Shown here: in pieces, positions 12,762 through 22,148 of the stretch
Numbering within the stretch: position 1 is the stretch's first letter
Layout: each line of letters begins with the position of its first letter
From: Leptobrachium leishanense
Taxonomy: Eukaryota; Chordata; Amphibia; Anura; Megophryidae
Length of the DNA stretch: 64,000 nucleotides
Direction of reading: 5' to 3'
Assembly (NCBI GenBank): GCA_009667805.1
Contig: CM019066.1
Coordinates: forward strand, 330,888,619 to 330,952,618
The notes under the pieces: generated by a model
Databases searched by the model: none
What the model was told of the DNA's origin: nothing
What the model saw: only the letters and a program-made list of their open reading frames with translations
Translations under genes and position numbers: made by a program

Positions 12762-13270
12762 TGTTAAATTATAAGCATAAACAAACAAAATTAATATTCC
12801 TATTATAATTACCATAAATGGAATTTCAATAAACTGTTTTCTTCCCATACAGCAAACAAGGCAATAGCTGCGCATAACACTGATCAGTGGAGAGCTAAAC
12901 AAAATCAAATACAAGTCTGTGTTAGTCTTAAGAGAAATCTGGCTTTCTTTTGTTAGCCAGGTGTGTTTACTAGAGTTCAAAGAACTTATAATCAATCAAC
13001 ATACAGATACATTTCTACGTCAGAGTTCAACCAACATGGTTTAACAAGATTACTACATACATATGATTCAGAAATGTTTTTTTTCTAGCTTACAATGCCC
13101 GCACACCCTTTCCTGCACAAACAGGAAATCGACTACACAGGCCATATCCTATGTAAGAAAAGACTGTTTAGCTACAGAAATGACACATATAAAGGAAGGA
13201 ATCATTATTGAATTATAGAATATTTATATATTCATACAGAAAATTAAAAATATCTATCAATTATCTTTCA
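12762..13270 (-). repeat. 5' LTR of the nested LTR element
   Basis: It starts TGTTAAATTATAAGC and ends TTTCA on the plus strand and matches 818-1364. The 5-bp duplication TGCAC follows immediately at 13271-13275. Minus-strand polarity is set by the primer-binding site at its left edge. Confidence 0.8.
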
Positions 13271-13366
13271 TGCACTAACACTACTACATTACCCATTGCC
13301 ATACACAACGACAATGTATCCCAATGTCATATGGTTCCACTACATGCCTTCTTACCATCTATTTAA

Positions 13367-13791
13367 GGCTAGGGTCAAAGGAAAGCATTTTTACACGCGA
13401 ACGTAAAAAAGTGCGTCCGAACGCATTGATGTATTTTTTCACGGAATATACGAAAACGGTCATACGATGCGCATTTTCATGCGTGATGTTTACAAATCCA
13501 AACCAGGAAACGTTTTGCGTCTGGACGTTATGTTGGCCGGACACGAGCAGGGTCTGACGTCTCCAAATCACACACACACACCGCTAGCGGGAGCAGCGCA
13601 CTCTGTTCGTCCGTACTAGGGGTTCTGCGTTCTTGAAAAAATGCGTTCATTTTCCACTTGCGTTGCGCGGCCGGACTTTCGTGCGACCGTACTTCGTATA
13701 TTGGCTGTCATTGCCCGTCATTTGCTGCTAGTGCGGCCGTGATTAAGTGCGCCAGAACGCACGTTAAAAATGCGCTGGTCTGACCCCAGCC
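13367..13791. mobile_element. Harbinger-type MITE (GGCTAGGGTC family)
   Basis: The ends are GGCTAGGGTCAAAGG and the complement of AGGCTGGGGTCAGACC, flanked by TAA (13364-13366 and 13792-13794). The 3-bp TAA/TTA duplication is typical of PIF/Harbinger. CG-containing words such as CGTCCG and GCGTTC recur inside. Related copies are at 46070-46510 and 46641-47089. There is no coding sequence. Confidence 0.8.
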
Positions 13792-13799
13792 TAACACTT

Positions 13800-14085
13800 G
13801 GACAGTCATCCTGTACAAATGTCCTTTCCTATAATCAGGACGAGTAGATTCGCCATTAACTCCATCCTTGCCCTGGAGCCCTGTGGGGTAGCGTGCCAGC
13901 CGAGGTGCCAGCCCTGGATGCAGTGAAGACGACAGCTCAGAATAAGCCAATCTGCTGGATGAAACCAGTAATGCTGCTATTAAGAGTGCATCAAGCCGCT
14001 GCTTGTCTCTGCCTGGATCCGAGAATACCGTGCCTCTGTGAGAATAGCCCTTTATCCCTCCCCAGTTACTAGTCAAAACAAAAGT
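13800..14085. other. Unassigned GC-richer segment
   Basis: The minus strand has an open frame (13708-14076) that runs across the MITE boundary, so at least its 3' part is accidental. The unique part has a hydrophobic run, but no family was recognised. It may be unrecognised repeat or exon-like sequence. Confidence 0.25.
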
Positions 14086-14091
14086 GTAAGT

Positions 14092-14216
14092 ATTTTACCA
14101 GGAAGGATACATTGAGATTTCTCTCGTTTTCAAGTATGTCCTGGGTGGCGAGTATGTACCATTAGGTGTCTTGCCCAAGGACACTTACTGGAGAGGTGCG
14201 CTTGCCGAGATTCGAA
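14092..14216 (-). repeat. SINE body fragment
   Basis: Matches 31293-31420, 45637-45765 and 63373-63406 (AAGTATTTTACCAGGAAGGA and downstream). The tRNA-like head is missing here: the copy stops just after CCGAGATTCGAA. Confidence 0.75.
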
Positions 14217-14319
14217 GTTTGAAAAAGACCCGGTGTAGGGTTGAAAGTTGGTAATTTTTTAATGCAATTTTGAATAAAAGACGCTTTTAACTAAGCCCTG
14301 GAGTGCATCCATTTGGATT

Positions 14320-14321
<2 letters not shown>

Positions 14322-14360
<39 letters not shown>
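14322..14360. repeat. (TA)n microsatellite at a Tc1 insertion point
   Basis: About 19 TA units lie directly against the left end of the Tc1 that follows, whose TA duplication merges with the run. Confidence 0.9.
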
Positions 14361-14363
<3 letters not shown>

Positions 14364-15586
14364 TATATTGCCAAAAGTATTCGCTCACCCATCCAAATAA
14401 TCAGAATCAGATGTTCCAATTACTTCCATGGCCACAGGTATATAAAATCAAGCCACTAGGCATGCAGACTGTTTTTACAAACATTTGTGAAAGAATGGGT
14501 CGCTCTCAGGAGCTAAGTGAATTCTAGCGTGGAACTGTGATAGGATGCCACCTGTGCAACAAATCCAGTCGTGAAATTTCCTCGCTCCTAAACATTCCAC
14601 AGTCAACTGTCAGCTGTATTATAAGAACGCGGAAGTGTTTGGGAATGACAGCAACTCCATGTAAACTGATGGAGTGGGGTCAGCAGATGCTGAGGCGCAT
14701 AGTGTGAAGAGGTCGCCAATTTTCTGCAGAGTCAATCGCTACAGACCTCCAAACTTCATGTGGCCTTCAGATTAGCTCAAGAACAGTGCGCAGAGAGCTT
14801 CATGGAATGGGTTTCCATGGCTAAGCAGCTGCATCCAAGCCATACATCACCAAGTGCAATGCAAATCGTTGGATGCAGTGTTGTAAAGCACGCTGCCACT
14901 GGACTCTAGAGCAGTGGAGACACGTTCTCTGGAGTGATGAATCATGCTTCTCCATCTGGCAATCTGATGGATGAGTCTGGGTTTGGCGGTTGCCAAGAGA
15001 ACGGTACTTGTCTGACTGCATTGTGCCAAGTGTAAAGTTTGGTGGAGGGGGATTATGGTGTGGGGTTGTTTTTCAGGAGCAGGGCTTGGCCCCTTAGTTC
15101 CAGTGAAAGGAACTCTGAATGCTTCCGCATACCAAGCCATTTTGGACAATTCCATGCTCCCAACTTTGTGGGAACAGTTTGGAGCTTGCCCCTTCCTCTT
15201 CCAACATGACTGTGCACCAGTACACAAAGCAAGGTCCATAAAGACATGGATGACAGAGTCTGGTATGAATGAACTTGACTGGCCTGCACAGAGTCCTGAC
15301 CTCAACCTTATAGAACACCTTTGGGATGAATTTGAGCGGAGACTGAGAGCCAGGCCTTCTCGTCCAACATCAGTGTGTGATCTCACAAATGCGCTTCTGG
15401 AAGAATGGTCAAAAATTCCCATAAACACACTCCTAGACCTTGTGGACAGCCTTCCCAGATGAGTTGAAGCTGTTATAGCTGCAAAGGGTAGACCAATGTC
15501 ATACTGAACCCTATGGATTAGGAATGGGATGTCACTGTTCATATGCGAGTCAAGGCAGGTGAGAGAATACTTTTGGCAATATAGCG
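14361..15586 (+). mobile_element. Decayed Tc1 transposon (CACTATATTGCCAAAAG family)
   Basis: The ends are CACTATATTGCCAAAAGTAT and its complement, with flanking TA (14359-14360 and 15587-15588). It is 1,226 bp long. It is a different family from the Tc1s at 1.6 and 27.4 kb, and the parent family of the 80-bp miniature at 11378. Confidence 0.9.
14494..15507 (+). pseudogene. Tc1 transposase pseudogene
   Basis: It starts MGRSQELSEF and would be about 338 codons. Stops by C-to-T change occur repeatedly (after residue 11, before AAASKPY, in DSLPR*VEAV at 15460-15462), and there are frame changes in the middle. The C-terminal third is clean: [21 protein letters not shown] (second catalytic Asp) and [11 protein letters not shown] (Glu). 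The TGA pattern suggests CpG decay. Confidence 0.9.
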
Positions 15587-15589
15587 TAT

Positions 15590-15865
15590 ATACTGCCTGG
15601 CTAGAAAAAAGTCAACACTTGGATTTAACTAAGCAAATAGGTGCTCTCCTTCCATTGGATAATTATAGCAGTGATTAATATGTCTCAGTTGCAAAAAATG
15701 AGGTCATGTGACTCCTTGACCATACTGAATGAGCAAGTTTTTCCATCAATGTGTTTTTGGCTTCTGTGATATCTATCTCAATAAACCACTCATAAACCAA
15801 TTATATAAGCAATTTAAAACAAGCAAAGTTGCTCCCAGATTTTTTTGAGTACTTGCTTTCAGATT
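15590..15865. other. Short unassigned spacer
   Basis: No gene. It ends at the ATATG duplication of the gypsy element. Confidence 0.4.
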
Positions 15866-15881
15866 ATATGTGTCACGGTGG

Positions 15882-16053
15882 CCCATGTCCAGGGAAATGT
15901 TGCACCTGAGCCCCATGTCTGGGGAAATGTTGCACCTGAGCCCCATGTCTGGGGAAATGTTGCACCTGAGCCCCATGTCTGGGGAAATGTTGCACCTGAG
16001 CCCCATGTCTGGGGAAATGTTGCACCTGAGCCCCATGTCCGGGGAAATGTTGC
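15882..16053 (+). repeat. 30-bp minisatellite, 6 units
   Basis: The unit is CCCATGTCTGGGGAAATGTT plus GCACCTGAGC. First and last units have single-base variants (GTCCAGG, GTCCGGG). The last runs into GCGGCCGTCAC. Confidence 0.95.
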
Positions 16054-16240
16054 GGCCGTCACAGCAGCTGATATCCAGAAAGCCTTATTCAAGGGTACTG
16101 TGTACTACAGGAGAGAGAATGGTGCTGCCCGCCAATCAGATGCAACATGCAGGAAGGACAACCAATCGCAGCACATGACCAGCTATCCTATAGCAGAGCA
16201 GGGCGTCTCCTCTGAGCACCAATAGGTAGTGCTGTGGCTC

Positions 16241-16282
16241 TATTTAAAGGGCTTCCTTTCTCTTAGCAAGTTGCCCTAGCGT
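16241..16282 (+). promoter_or_regulatory. LTR core promoter and self-priming sequence
   Basis: TATTTAAAG at 16241-16249 is the likely TATA box. GCCCTAGCGT at 16273-16282, about 30 nt downstream, is the exact complement of ACGCTAGGGC just past the LTR (16668-16677). In Tf1/sushi elements the first bases of the RNA prime reverse transcription in this way. The transcript start itself is inferred. Confidence 0.7.
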
Positions 16283-16665
16283 GTTTCCTGTTACTCCTAG
16301 TGCCTTGTTGTTATTTCTTGATTCCTAGTCTGACTGATTTCCTGGTTTATACGATCCCGGCTTGTCTCGACTTCCCTGTATTCTGGCACCCTGATTTCTG
16401 GCATAGTATAAACGGACCTCTATTTTCTTAACCCCTGCCTATGTGTTTTGTTGGTTTGCCCTGCTTAACCCGGCCATTATTAAGGACCGGCTAGCTAGAG
16501 CATTGTGGGTTACTTTATTCCGCAGGTTGTTTTTCTTTGCACTCCACCACATTATTTGTGTTCATCGTTCTCAGTATTACTGACCATAACCCGGCCATTT
16601 CTAAGGACCGGTTGGTCAGGGTCTGTTGGCTTACAGTCTGCAAGCGGGGTTACCCGATCCTGACA

Positions 16666-16678
16666 TTACGCTAGGGCC
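16666..16678 (+). other. Primer-binding site (self-primed type)
   Basis: ACGCTAGGGC (16668-16677) pairs perfectly over 10 nt with the presumed 5' end of the element's own RNA (16273-16282). No tRNA end match was recognised. The gag ATG follows at 16679. Confidence 0.7.
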
Positions 16679-17590
16679 ATGGACCCTGCAGACGTAGGTC
16701 AGCAGCTCGCTGCATGTGCCTTTTGTGTCGATGAATTAGACCACCGCATGGATGCCTTTGCTCAGGCTATACAAACTATTCTTGTCCGTACTGCCTATTT
16801 GCAGCCTGAAGCACAGGTGGCGACCTCTGCCCCGGTCCTGCAATCCCACACACCTGAGGTTGCTTTACCTGCCTCCCATGTATCCATGACTTCTCCAATT
16901 CGTTTTGGTGGGGAACAGACTGGGTGTCGTGGCTTTTTGACTCAGGTCAGCATTCATTTTGAACTAAACCCTAGAATGTATGTTTCAGATCATGCCCGTG
17001 TGGGATTTATGATAAATCATTTGTCTGGTAGAGCCCTAGCATGGGCTAACCCATTGTGGGAAAATGATGATGCCGTGGTCTATAACTAACTACCACAACT
17101 TTGTACGTGCTCTCAGACGCACCTTTGATCCTCCTGGTCGTTCCAAGAGGGCTGGGAGATCCCTGCTCAGAATTAAGAAAGGTTCCAGGTCTGTTGCAGA
17201 TTATGCCATAGACTTCAAAACCCTAGTAGCAGAGGTTGATTGGACTAATGATTGCCTTGTATTGCTTTTCCAGGAGGGCCTTTCTGATACTATCCTAGAT
17301 GAGATAGCAGCTAAGAATTTGCCTGAGGAGTTAGAGGATTTGATCGATTACGTGATTGATATTGATAACAGAATCAGGGATAGAGCTAAACACAGAGACC
17401 CAGAAAAAGCGTTGCTAGGGTTCCTACACGAGGTTCCGTTAGTCCACCATCTCACACTTCACAGGTCTCTGATACCGAACCCATGCAATTGGGTCACACT
17501 AAATTGACAGAAGAAGAGAAGTCCTATAGGCGTAGAGAGGGTCTTTGCCTATATTGCGGACTTGGGGGGCACCTACGCCTTAAGTGCCCA
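16679..17590 (+). pseudogene. gag: gag of the gypsy element, frameshifted
   Basis: Gag is the structural protein that packages the element RNA. The first frame (16679-17089) starts MDPADVGQQL and holds the capsid N-terminal part. A 4-base duplication (TAAC, about 17083-17090) ends it. The next frame (to 17507) has RALRRTFDPP and an ADYAIDFKTL stretch of retrotransposon Gag. A further shift near 17430-17460 returns to the first frame, where one CCHC zinc knuckle (CX2CX4HX4C, 17546-17587) is intact. The two shifts make this copy inactive, despite young LTRs. Confidence 0.9.
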
Positions 17591-18135
17591 TCACGCCCGG
17601 AAAACGCTCGCACCTAAGTCCTAGGAGGGGACCGGCCTTAGGTGTTCTTACTTTGTGTCCCAAACCGACCTCACTACGATTACTTCTTCCTGTCTGTCTA
17701 ACATGGGGTTCTGTCAAATTCGATTGTGATGCATTGCTGGATTCAGGGGCTGCTGATAATCTTATGGATGAGTCCATTGCCTCAGGTCATCTTGTTCCTC
17801 TGTCCCCTAGATCCAAACCCTTAATGGTACAGGCCATTGATGGTAGGCCCCTTGCCTCTCCTGTTATACCCCAAGAGACAAAAGCTATTTCCATGTGTCT
17901 TGGGGATCATCATGACGAATCCATAGTGTTTCAGATCATATCATCACCGTCTTGTTCAGTCGTTTTAGGTCTCACATGGTTACAAAAACATAATCCTCAC
18001 ATTGACTGGGTAAAGGGAAAGGTCGTCGCATGGGGTTCCACCTGTTCCTCCTCTTATTTTCCCTCTATGTTACCTATCAGATTACTCAATACCCCTACTG
18101 CAAAACCTTTGTCTTCTACCGTTCCAGAGCAATAT
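17591..18135 (+). pseudogene. Aspartic protease region of pol
   Basis: The frame starting at 17584 contains LLDSGAADNLMD, with the catalytic Asp at codon 53 (17740), then a flap-like region and VLGLTWLQKHNP, the usual end of a gypsy protease. It is out of frame with reverse transcriptase: a 1- or 2-base change near 18120-18150 separates them. Since most gypsy elements read protease and RT in one pol frame, I take this as a mutation. Confidence 0.85.
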
Positions 18136-21100
18136 CTGTTAAACAAGTGTTTGACAAAAAAGAGGCCGATAAGCTACCCCCGCACCGTCCGTATGACTGT
18201 GCTATCAAGTTATACCCAAGTACCATTCCCCCTAAAGGGAGAATTTATCCACTGTCCCCAAAGGAACATAGTATCATGGAGGAATATATCCAGGAATCGC
18301 TGGAGAAGGGTTTCATACGAAGATCTTCTTCCCCAGCTGGGGCAGGGTTCTTCTTTGTAGCCAAAAAAGAGGGTGACCTCCGTCCGTGCATAGACTATAG
18401 AGGGTTGAATCGTATCACCATCAAGAATGCCTACCCTATTCCTCTAATCTCTGACCTCTTTGACCGTCTTAGAGGTTCCACGGTGTTTTCTAAATTGGAT
18501 CTTAGGGGTGCATACAACCTGGTACGCATAAAGGAGGGAGACGAGTGGATGACCGCATTCAACACCCATAGCGGCCACTATGAATATCTGGTCATGCCGT
18601 TTGGGTTGTGCAACGCCCCTGCGGTTTTTCAGGATTTTATAAATGACGTCCTTCGGGACTACCTCTCCTCATGTGTCATAGTCTATCTAGATGACATTCT
18701 GGTGCACTGTCCTGACCTACATACACATTATGATCACATGCGTTCTGTTCTCGGCACTCTGTTACGAAATGGTTTATATTGTAAGCTAGAAAAATGCAAA
18801 TTCCATGTGACACAGGTTCCGTTTCTGGGGTACATCGTGTCATCCAAGGGTTTTTTAATGGATCCCAAAAAACTGGAATCCATCCTATCTTGGCCTCTAC
18901 CCAAAGGGTTGAAACCTATCCAGAGATTTATTGGATTCGCCAATTATTACAGAAAGTTTATCCCACACTTTTCTTCTGTAATTACTCCTATCACCTCTAT
19001 GACCAAGAAAGGGGCCAATACAACCAACTGGGCTCCCGCTGCCCTTAAAGCCTTTGAGGATTTAAAAACGGCCTTTGCCTCTGCACCTATTCTAGCACAT
19101 CCTAATCCTTCTAAACCATTTATAATGGAGGTCGATGCATCAGAATCTGGTATAGGGGCAGTACTTTCCCAGAGAGACACCTGGGATGCCCCACATCACC
19201 CTTGTGCCTACTTCTCCCAGAAGTTGTGCGACTCAGAGAGAAACTATGACATTGGCAACAGAGAACTCTTGGCTATTATAATGGCTCTAAAAGAATGGAG
19301 ACATCTGTTGGAGGGTTCGCAAATTCCAGTGATCATTCTAACTGACCACAAGAACCTAGCCTACCTGGCAGACGTGAAGCGACTGTCCCCCCGCCAGGCC
19401 AGATGGTCGTTGTTCCTAAGTCGCTTCAATTATTTGATCACCTACCGCCCAGGGTCACGTAATACCAAGGCGGATGCTCTTTCCAGACAGTTTGAGGAAG
19501 AGGAACTGCCTCACACCGAACCGGTTTCTCTCATACCCAGTACTCCTATAATCGCCACTGTGTGTACGCAAGTGTCTTCTCAGTTGATCGAGCGCATTCT
19601 GTCCTATCAGAATGCCGCCCCTAACTCTATACCTCCAGAAAGATTGTATGTAGGAGAGAACGAGAGAAGGGAGTTATTACAAGTTATGCATGCATCAAAG
19701 GTTGCAGGTCACCCAGGAGTCAATAAGACCATTCTCGCCATTTCTCGTCTATATTGGTGGCCCACTCTTCGTGTTGATATCCGAGAGTTTATTGCATCCT
19801 GTAATGTGTGTGCCCAGAATAAGACCCCTGCTGATCTTCCAGTAGGTCTATTACAACCTCTCCCTCTGCCTTCGAGACCATGGACCCATTTATCCATGGA
19901 CTTTATTGTGGACCTACCCCCATCTGAGGGTAATACCACCATTCTCACTGTTATTGACTGTTTTTCTAAAATGGCCCATTTTGTTCCACTGAAAAAACTT
20001 CCTTCTTTAGAACAGCTAGCCGGTATATTTGCTAAGGAGGTGGTACGGTTACATGGGATACCGCAAGAAATAGTCTCAGATCGTGGTACTCAGTTCATTT
20101 CCCGATTCTGGAGATCCTTCTGTAAAGAAATGGGTATCAACTTATCCTTTTCTTCTGCCTACCACCCACAATGTAACGGTGCTGCTGAATGTACCAACCA
20201 GTCCTTGGAACAATATTTACGGTTCTTCATCTCCCACCAACAAGATAATTGGAGTTCCTTATTACCTTGGGCTGAATTGGCTAGGAATAATGTGGTACAT
20301 GACAGCTCTGGTCATACCCCGTTCTTTGCGACCTATGGTTTCCACCCTGCTTTATTACCTGGCACTCCATCTGAATCACCCATTCCTGCACTTAACGATC
20401 ACTTACAACTCCTACGTCAGTCCTGGACGCGGATTCAATCCGCTTTGCAAAAAGCTTCTTTAGCCCATAAGAAGTTTGCAGACCGCCACAGACGACCAGG
20501 ACCTTCTTATGTCCCTGGTCAAAGGGTATGGCTCTCCACTCGGCATATCAAACTCCGGGTGCCCTCTCACAAATTGGCACCACGGTTTATCGGTCCGTAC
20601 AGGGTCCTCCGACGCATTAATCCTGTCTCTTATTCCTTGGAGTTGCCTAAGTCCTTGAGAATCCCCAACTCCTTCCATACCTCCCTACTCAAGCCCCTTG
20701 TCTGTAACCGGTATACCACTCCCGTGAACCAGCCTCCTCCTGTCCAAGTTCAGGGTCAGGAGGAATATGAGGTGCAGGCTCTCATCGATTCCAGGTGGTC
20801 TAGAGGTGGATTGCAATATCTTGTGCATTGGAGGGGGTACAGCCCGGAGGAACGTTCCTGGGTTGCTGCCTCTGATGTTCATGCCCCGGGGCTGGTCTCC
20901 GCCTATCATCGCCGCTACCCTTCTCGCCCTCGGGCCCGCCGTCAGGGGGGGGGGGTGCTGTCACAGTGGCCCATGTCTGGGGAAATGTTGCACCTGAGCC
21001 CCATGTCTGGGGAAATGTTGCACCTGAGCCCCATGTCTGGGGAAATGTTGCACCTGAGCCCCATGTCTGGGGAAATGTTGCACCTGAGCCCCATGTCTGG

Positions 21101-21656
21101 GGAAATGTTGCACCTGAGCCCCATGTCTGGGGAAATGTTGCACCTGAGCCCCATGTCTGGGGAAATGTTGCACCTGAGCCCCATGTCTGGGGAAATGTTG
21201 CACCTGAGCCCCATGTCTGGGGAAATGTTGCACCTGAGCCCCATGTCTGGGGAAATGTTGCACCTGAGCCCCATGTCTGGGGAAATGTTGCACCTGAGCC
21301 CCATGTCTGGGGAAATGTTGCACCTGAGCCCCATGTCTGGGGAAATGTTGCACCTGAGCCCCATGTCTGGGGAAATGTTGCACCTGAGCCCCATGTCTGG
21401 GGAAATGTTGCACCTGAGCCCCATGTCTGGGGAAATGTTGCACCTGAGCCCCATGTCTGGGGAAATGTTGCACCTGAGCCCCATGTCTGGGGAAATGTTG
21501 CACCTGAGCCCCATGTCCGGGGAAATGTTGCGGCCGTCACAGCAGCTGATATCCAGAAAGCCTTATTCCAGGGTACTGTGTACTACAGGACAGAGAATGG
21601 TGCTGCCCGCCAATCAGATGCAACATGCAGGAAGGACAACCAATCGCAGCACATGA
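18030..21656 (+). CDS. pol: pol: RT, RNase H, integrase, chromodomain, running into the 3' LTR
   Basis: The frame is 1,208 codons. True homology starts near 18141 (KQVFDKKEAD); the first ~37 residues are out-of-frame protease. RT has SKLDLRGAYN, MPFGLCNAP and YLDD (residues 219-222). RNase H follows (MEVDASESG, LTDHKNL). Integrase has a zinc domain (HX6H, CNVC) and the DDE triad D624, D684, E720 (DD35E), then FIGPYRV. A chromodomain (about 909-965, VHWRGYSPEERSW) suggests targeting to modified histones. No stop precedes the LTR: the frame crosses the polypurine tract and reads 19 ten-residue minisatellite units (MSGEMLHLSP), ending at 21656. RT to chromodomain is fully open, but the upstream shift uncouples it from gag-protease. 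Confidence 0.93.
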   Translation: MGFHLFLLLFSLYVTYQITQYPYCKTFVFYRSRAISVKQVFDKKEADKLPPHRPYDCAIKLYPSTIPPKGRIYPLSPKEHSIMEEYIQESLEKGFIRRSSSPAGAGFFFVAKKEGDLRPCIDYRGLNRITIKNAYPIPLISDLFDRLRGSTVFSKLDLRGAYNLVRIKEGDEWMTAFNTHSGHYEYLVMPFGLCNAPAVFQDFINDVLRDYLSSCVIVYLDDILVHCPDLHTHYDHMRSVLGTLLRNGLYCKLEKCKFHVTQVPFLGYIVSSKGFLMDPKKLESILSWPLPKGLKPIQRFIGFANYYRKFIPHFSSVITPITSMTKKGANTTNWAPAALKAFEDLKTAFASAPILAHPNPSKPFIMEVDASESGIGAVLSQRDTWDAPHHPCAYFSQKLCDSERNYDIGNRELLAIIMALKEWRHLLEGSQIPVIILTDHKNLAYLADVKRLSPRQARWSLFLSRFNYLITYRPGSRNTKADALSRQFEEEELPHTEPVSLIPSTPIIATVCTQVSSQLIERILSYQNAAPNSIPPERLYVGENERRELLQVMHASKVAGHPGVNKTILAISRLYWWPTLRVDIREFIASCNVCAQNKTPADLPVGLLQPLPLPSRPWTHLSMDFIVDLPPSEGNTTILTVIDCFSKMAHFVPLKKLPSLEQLAGIFAKEVVRLHGIPQEIVSDRGTQFISRFWRSFCKEMGINLSFSSAYHPQCNGAAECTNQSLEQYLRFFISHQQDNWSSLLPWAELARNNVVHDSSGHTPFFATYGFHPALLPGTPSESPIPALNDHLQLLRQSWTRIQSALQKASLAHKKFADRHRRPGPSYVPGQRVWLSTRHIKLRVPSHKLAPRFIGPYRVLRRINPVSYSLELPKSLRIPNSFHTSLLKPLVCNRYTTPVNQPPPVQVQGQEEYEVQALIDSRWSRGGLQYLVHWRGYSPEERSWVAASDVHAPGLVSAYHRRYPSRPRARRQGGGVLSQWPMSGEMLHLSPMSGEMLHLSPMSGEMLHLSPMSGEMLHLSPMSGEMLHLSPMSGEMLHLSPMSGEMLHLSPMSGEMLHLSPMSGEMLHLSPMSGEMLHLSPMSGEMLHLSPMSGEMLHLSPMSGEMLHLSPMSGEMLHLSPMSGEMLHLSPMSGEMLHLSPMSGEMLHLSPMSGEMLHLSPMSGEMLRPSQQLISRKPYSRVLCTTGQRMVLPANQMQHAGRTTNRST
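20944..20958 (+). other. Polypurine tract
   Basis: A and a run of 11 G (20944-20955) sit just before the 3' LTR, the priming site for plus-strand DNA. Long G-runs are prone to sequencing and replication slippage. Confidence 0.85.
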
Positions 21657-22143
21657 CCAGCTATCCTATAGCAGAGCAGGGCGTCTCCTCTGAGCACCAA
21701 TAGGTAGTGCTGTGGCTCTATTTAAAGGGCTTCCTTTCTCTTAGCAAGTTGCCCTAGCGTTTTTTCTGTTACTCCTAGTGCCTTGTTGTTATTTCTTGAT
21801 TCCTATTCTGACTGATTTCCTGGTTTATACGATCCCGGCTTGTCTCGACTTCCCTGTATTCTGGCGCCCTGATTTCTGGCATAGTATAAACGGACCTCTA
21901 TTTTCTTAACCCCTGCCTATGTGTTTTGTTGGTTTGCCCTGCTTAACCCGGCCATTATTAAGGACCGGCTAGCTAGAGCATTGTGGGTTACTTTATTCCG
22001 CAGGTTGTTTTTCTTTGCACTCCACCACATTATTTGTGTTCATCATTCTCAGTATTACTGACCATAACCCGGCCATTACTAAGGACCGGTTGGTCAGGGT
22101 CTGTTGGCTTAAAGTCTGCAAGCGGGGTTACCCGATCCTGACA
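20959..22143 (+). repeat. 3' LTR (1,185 bp) with 19-unit minisatellite
   Basis: Starts TGTCACAGTGG and ends GATCCTGACA. It is 390 bp longer than the 5' LTR, exactly 13 units of 30 bp. The priming sequence GCCCTAGCGT is kept at about 21751-21760. Confidence 0.95.
20970..21531 (+). repeat. 30-bp minisatellite, 19 units
   Basis: Same unit as in the 5' LTR. Units 1-18 look identical, and the last carries the same GTCCGGG variant and GCGGCCGTCAC border as the 5' array. Homogeneity points to recent expansion (or contraction of the other array). Confidence 0.95.
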
Positions 22144-22148
22144 ATATG

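Larger units (their letters stand above)
818..13270 (-). mobile_element. Old LTR retroelement, minus strand, split by nested insertions
   Basis: Two LTR copies (818-1364 and 12762-13270) bound the element. A perfect 5-bp duplication, TGCAC, flanks the whole structure (813-817 and 13271-13275), so the two copies are ends of one insertion and not two solo LTRs. Read on the minus strand, the 5' LTR (12762-13270) is followed after 2 nt by a primer-binding site complementary to the 3' end of tRNA-Leu. A purine-rich tract (GAGA-containing) adjoins the other LTR at 1365-1376. Subtracting the nested Tc1, LINE/hAT and Tc1 miniature leaves about 4.5 kb of internal sequence. No gag, pol or env similarity was recognised on the minus strand, so it looks non-autonomous or too decayed to classify. 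Confidence 0.8.
15871..16665 (+). repeat. 5' LTR (795 bp) with 6-unit minisatellite
   Basis: Starts TGTCACGGTGG and ends GATCCTGACA. Six units of a 30-bp repeat lie at 15882-16053. A TATA-like TATTTAAAG is at 16241-16249, with the predicted transcript start about 30 nt on. Two CCGGCCATT..AAGGACCGG blocks (about 16470-16490 and 16590-16610) resemble each other. Confidence 0.93.
15871..22143 (+). mobile_element. Ty3/gypsy chromovirus, sushi/Tf1-like, nearly complete
   Basis: Order: 5' LTR 15871-16665, gag, protease, RT, RNase H, integrase with chromodomain, polypurine tract, 3' LTR 20959-22143. The 5-bp duplication ATATG is perfect (15866-15870 and 22144-22148). Outside the minisatellite the LTRs differ at only about 10 positions in about 620, so insertion was fairly recent. 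The chromodomain, the ATG 13 nt after the LTR and the self-complementary priming sequence place it in the Tf1/sushi group. Gag and protease are frameshifted, so this copy is not autonomous. Confidence 0.95.

Noticed and set aside
13708..14076. Possible secreted protein (-) with a hydrophobic run
   Set aside because: The frame runs into a MITE, the hydrophobic run has no nearby start methionine, and no family was recognised.
15773..16225. Several overlapping repeat-coding frames on both strands of the minisatellite, and again at 20800-21703
   Set aside because: A 30-bp array without stops is open in most frames. Only the frame continuous with pol has a reason to be translated.
15882..21531. 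CRISPR-like array
   Set aside because: Units are contiguous 30-bp tandem repeats with no spacers, in a vertebrate LTR.
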